Shown in pieces: positions 43,523 to 44,832 of a DNA stretch of 44,832 nucleotides. The stretch is taken from NCBI GenBank assembly GCA_016928955.1, contig JAFGJV010000005.1, forward strand, positions 1-44,832, read 5' to 3'. A model generated the notes under the pieces. It had not been told where the DNA came from. It was given only the letters and a program-made list of their open reading frames with translations, and ran no database searches. The position numbers and the translations under genes were made by a program. Source of the DNA: Spirochaetales bacterium (GTDB lineage: Bacteria; Spirochaetota; Spirochaetia; Treponematales; UBA12059). Within the stretch, counting starts at the first letter, position 1, and every line of letters starts with the position of its first letter.

Positions 43523-43680
43523 GTTTTGACCGAGGAATATAAAGGTTCAACCCTCTGTTTGACGTTTTTGGCGACTCTCGACTGGTGTGACGAAGCTTTG
43601 ATGTCCTTGGAACTTGATGGCTGGCACCCGCCGCCCATGGTATTGTGCTCGGGACCCTTCCTGCATGGCAGGCGAGCGTA

Positions 43681-44640
43681 TCAGAGAACGGTCGACAACA
43701 TGCGCTTCAGTGCCTGTGCGTCCAGGGCCATACCAGGCACCTGTATAGCACGTTCGGCCGTCCAGTTTCCCAATCTCAAGCAACGCGGTACCGGGCTTCC
43801 AGATAGGGCGGCCATCAGGAACCCTGCCGAAAACGCGTCGCCCGCTCCAGTCTCGTCAAACACGTCTATGGAACGCACGGAGCTTTCAACGATACGGCCA
43901 TCGTGCATGCACACCGAGCCCGAAGCCGCCCTCTTCACAACGACCGTGCCCTTGGCCCCAGACGCGAAAGGCGCAAGAGCCTCGTCGACTCCGGCGCCGG
44001 CAAGAGTGGTGAACTCGTCCTCATTCATGAACACCCAGTCACAGTCTTCTTTGATCATGCGCATAAAGAGGGAACGGTGGGTGCTTGCCAGACGCTTGCT
44101 ACCTATGTCCAGGGCAAAACGGATGCCCCTCTCCCTTGCCCGTTCTGCCAAACGCGACAGGACAGCATCGCCAAGGGCCAAAAACCCGTCGGCGTACACC
44201 AGGTCGCTACCCGCAAAGAAATCGTCAGGGATCGCGGCCGGATCGAGCGTAGGCGCCACTCCGGGCTCCACAACCACCGTCCGGGTCCCGCTTGCCGGTT
44301 GCAGTACACAAAAAATTCCCGTCAGTCCCTCGCGCGCCTGCACGAAAGACCGCACTCCGGCGGACACGAGGTCGTCCGTATAGTGTTTACCAAGGGCGTC
44401 TGAGCCAACCGCACCGGCGTAGGCGGCCGCACCCCCCAGGGCCGCAAAGGCGCGTGCCGTGTTGGCCGCTCCACCCCCTGCCACCATGATCGGGTCTGCC
44501 AGGCGCTCCAGCAACCTGTTGATCTCAGCCCTGCTGGCATGCCGGGTAGTCCCCCTGTGTATGCCCATGAGAGCCCCAAGCTCGTCATTCTCAGTAGCGA
44601 TAACGTCAACAAGCGCATTACCCGCACTGGCAAGCTTCAT
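43681..44640 (-). CDS. PfkB-family carbohydrate/nucleoside kinase
   Basis: A 319-residue ribokinase-like kinase. The N-terminal substrate motif is GGGAANTARAFAALGG, and the C-terminal signature is DETGAGDAFSAGFL, with the catalytic Asp in GAGDAF. The layout NALVDVIA at the start fits the adenosine kinase-like branch, but the substrate (sugar, adenosine or another nucleoside) cannot be fixed by eye. ATG 44640 is preferred over the in-frame ATG at 44658, because a -10 box lies between them; there is no ribosome-binding site. It stands alone, downstream of an incomplete gene. Confidence 0.9.
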   Translation of the reverse strand: MKLASAGNALVDVIATENDELGALMGIHRGTTRHASRAEINRLLERLADPIMVAGGGAANTARAFAALGGAAAYAGAVGSDALGKHYTDDLVSAGVRSFVQAREGLTGIFCVLQPASGTRTVVVEPGVAPTLDPAAIPDDFFAGSDLVYADGFLALGDAVLSRLAERARERGIRFALDIGSKRLASTHRSLFMRMIKEDCDWVFMNEDEFTTLAGAGVDEALAPFASGAKGTVVVKRAASGSVCMHDGRIVESSVRSIDVFDETGAGDAFSAGFLMAALSGSPVPRCLRLGNWTAERAIQVPGMALDAQALKRMLSTVL

Positions 44641-44646
44641 ACGGTG

Positions 44647-44675
44647 ATAGTAGCACAACTTCTATCACTTGGCCA
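44647..44675 (-). promoter_or_regulatory. Promoter of the PfkB-family kinase gene, leaderless arrangement
   Basis: Minus strand: TGGCCA (44675-44670), a 17-bp spacer and TACTAT (44652-44647), then 6 nt before the ATG at 44640. Confidence 0.45.
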
Positions 44676-44747
44676 TAATCGTCAACGCGGCACTCTCCGA
44701 GGGCGACGCTTCAGCACGGCATCCTTGGATCCACTGCCCCCCCCACC

Positions 44748-44831
44748 TCAGCGCGCCCCCTCTGAACTCGGCTTTTTATATTCCGGGAGCAGATACACGA
44801 AGCGGCCCCCCTCGACGAGCCGCGCATACGT
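44748..44831 (-). CDS. C-terminal end of a gene cut by the window edge
   Basis: The last 27 codons of a minus-strand frame, reading TYARLVEGGRFVYLLPEY and ending KKPSSEGAR before a TGA. The alternation of hydrophobic strand and charged tail looks like a real protein end. No family can be named from this length, and it has not been tested against the other two frames beyond early stops. Confidence 0.45.
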   Translation of the reverse strand, partial: TYARLVEGGRFVYLLPEYKKPSSEGAR

Positions 44832-44832
44832 A

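Overview
The window reads as a GC-rich (clearly above 60 % by eye), anaerobic, double-membraned bacterium, most probably a spirochaete of the Treponema/Spirochaeta group. The reasons are inferential. It has a class III (oxygen-sensitive) ribonucleotide reductase operon, four lipoproteins with [LAS]-[SAG]-[ST]-C type lipoboxes, a giant Ig-repeat surface lipoprotein, a small outer-membrane barrel-like protein and a eukaryote-type UDP-glucose pyrophosphorylase. No rRNA, tRNA, CRISPR array, transposase or integrase was recognised.

Layout. (1) 1-2470: an EF-G-like GTPase with its own promoter and terminator. (2) 2484-10826, minus strand: a five-gene unit nrdR > nrdD > glycyl-radical/thioredoxin-like ORF > nrdG > lhr. 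It is driven by a near-consensus promoter whose -10 region and early transcribed region carry two NrdR-box-like sites 32 bp apart. The main NrdD chain stops after its zinc-binding cysteines. The glycyl-radical segment is found only on the next gene, fused to a CxxC thioredoxin-like domain; this is the most unusual biochemical feature here. (3) 11205-14270: a small helical protein, an RsmB/RsmF-type rRNA m5C methyltransferase, a polyprenyl diphosphate synthase and a small secreted protein. (4) 14306-21176: a surface/sensory block with three minus-strand lipoproteins (ankyrin repeats, BspA-type leucine-rich repeats, FG-GAP repeats). These diverge from two adjacent paralogous regulators that join seven predicted membrane helices to a LuxR-type DNA-binding domain. 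A perfect 28-bp dyad lies in the divergent gap. (5) 21182-24399: HAD phosphatase, phosphoglucomutase and a DEDDh exonuclease.

(6) 24400-33395: two near-identical palindromes, then a consensus sigma-54 (-24/-12) promoter, then one 2850-residue lipoprotein made of about 16 Ig-like repeats, inserted small modules and a C-terminal propeller-like region of lower GC. It ends at a strong terminator. (7) 33394-36920: a membrane-anchored solute-binding-like protein, divergent from an M23 peptidase that seems to start at AUC, then the barrel-like outer membrane protein and a strong terminator. (8) 37215-41045: a lower-GC hypothetical membrane protein, then glucokinase and a UGPase-like enzyme with overlapping ends. 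With the phosphoglucomutase these make a glucose > Glc-6-P > Glc-1-P > UDP-glucose route. (9) 41064-44831, minus: Lon protease, a PfkB-family kinase and the last codons of a gene cut by the window edge.

A recurring theme is that several genes without a Shine-Dalgarno sequence have a good -10 box 6-10 nt before the ATG, which suggests leaderless transcripts. All functional calls come from motif recognition by eye; no database search was run.
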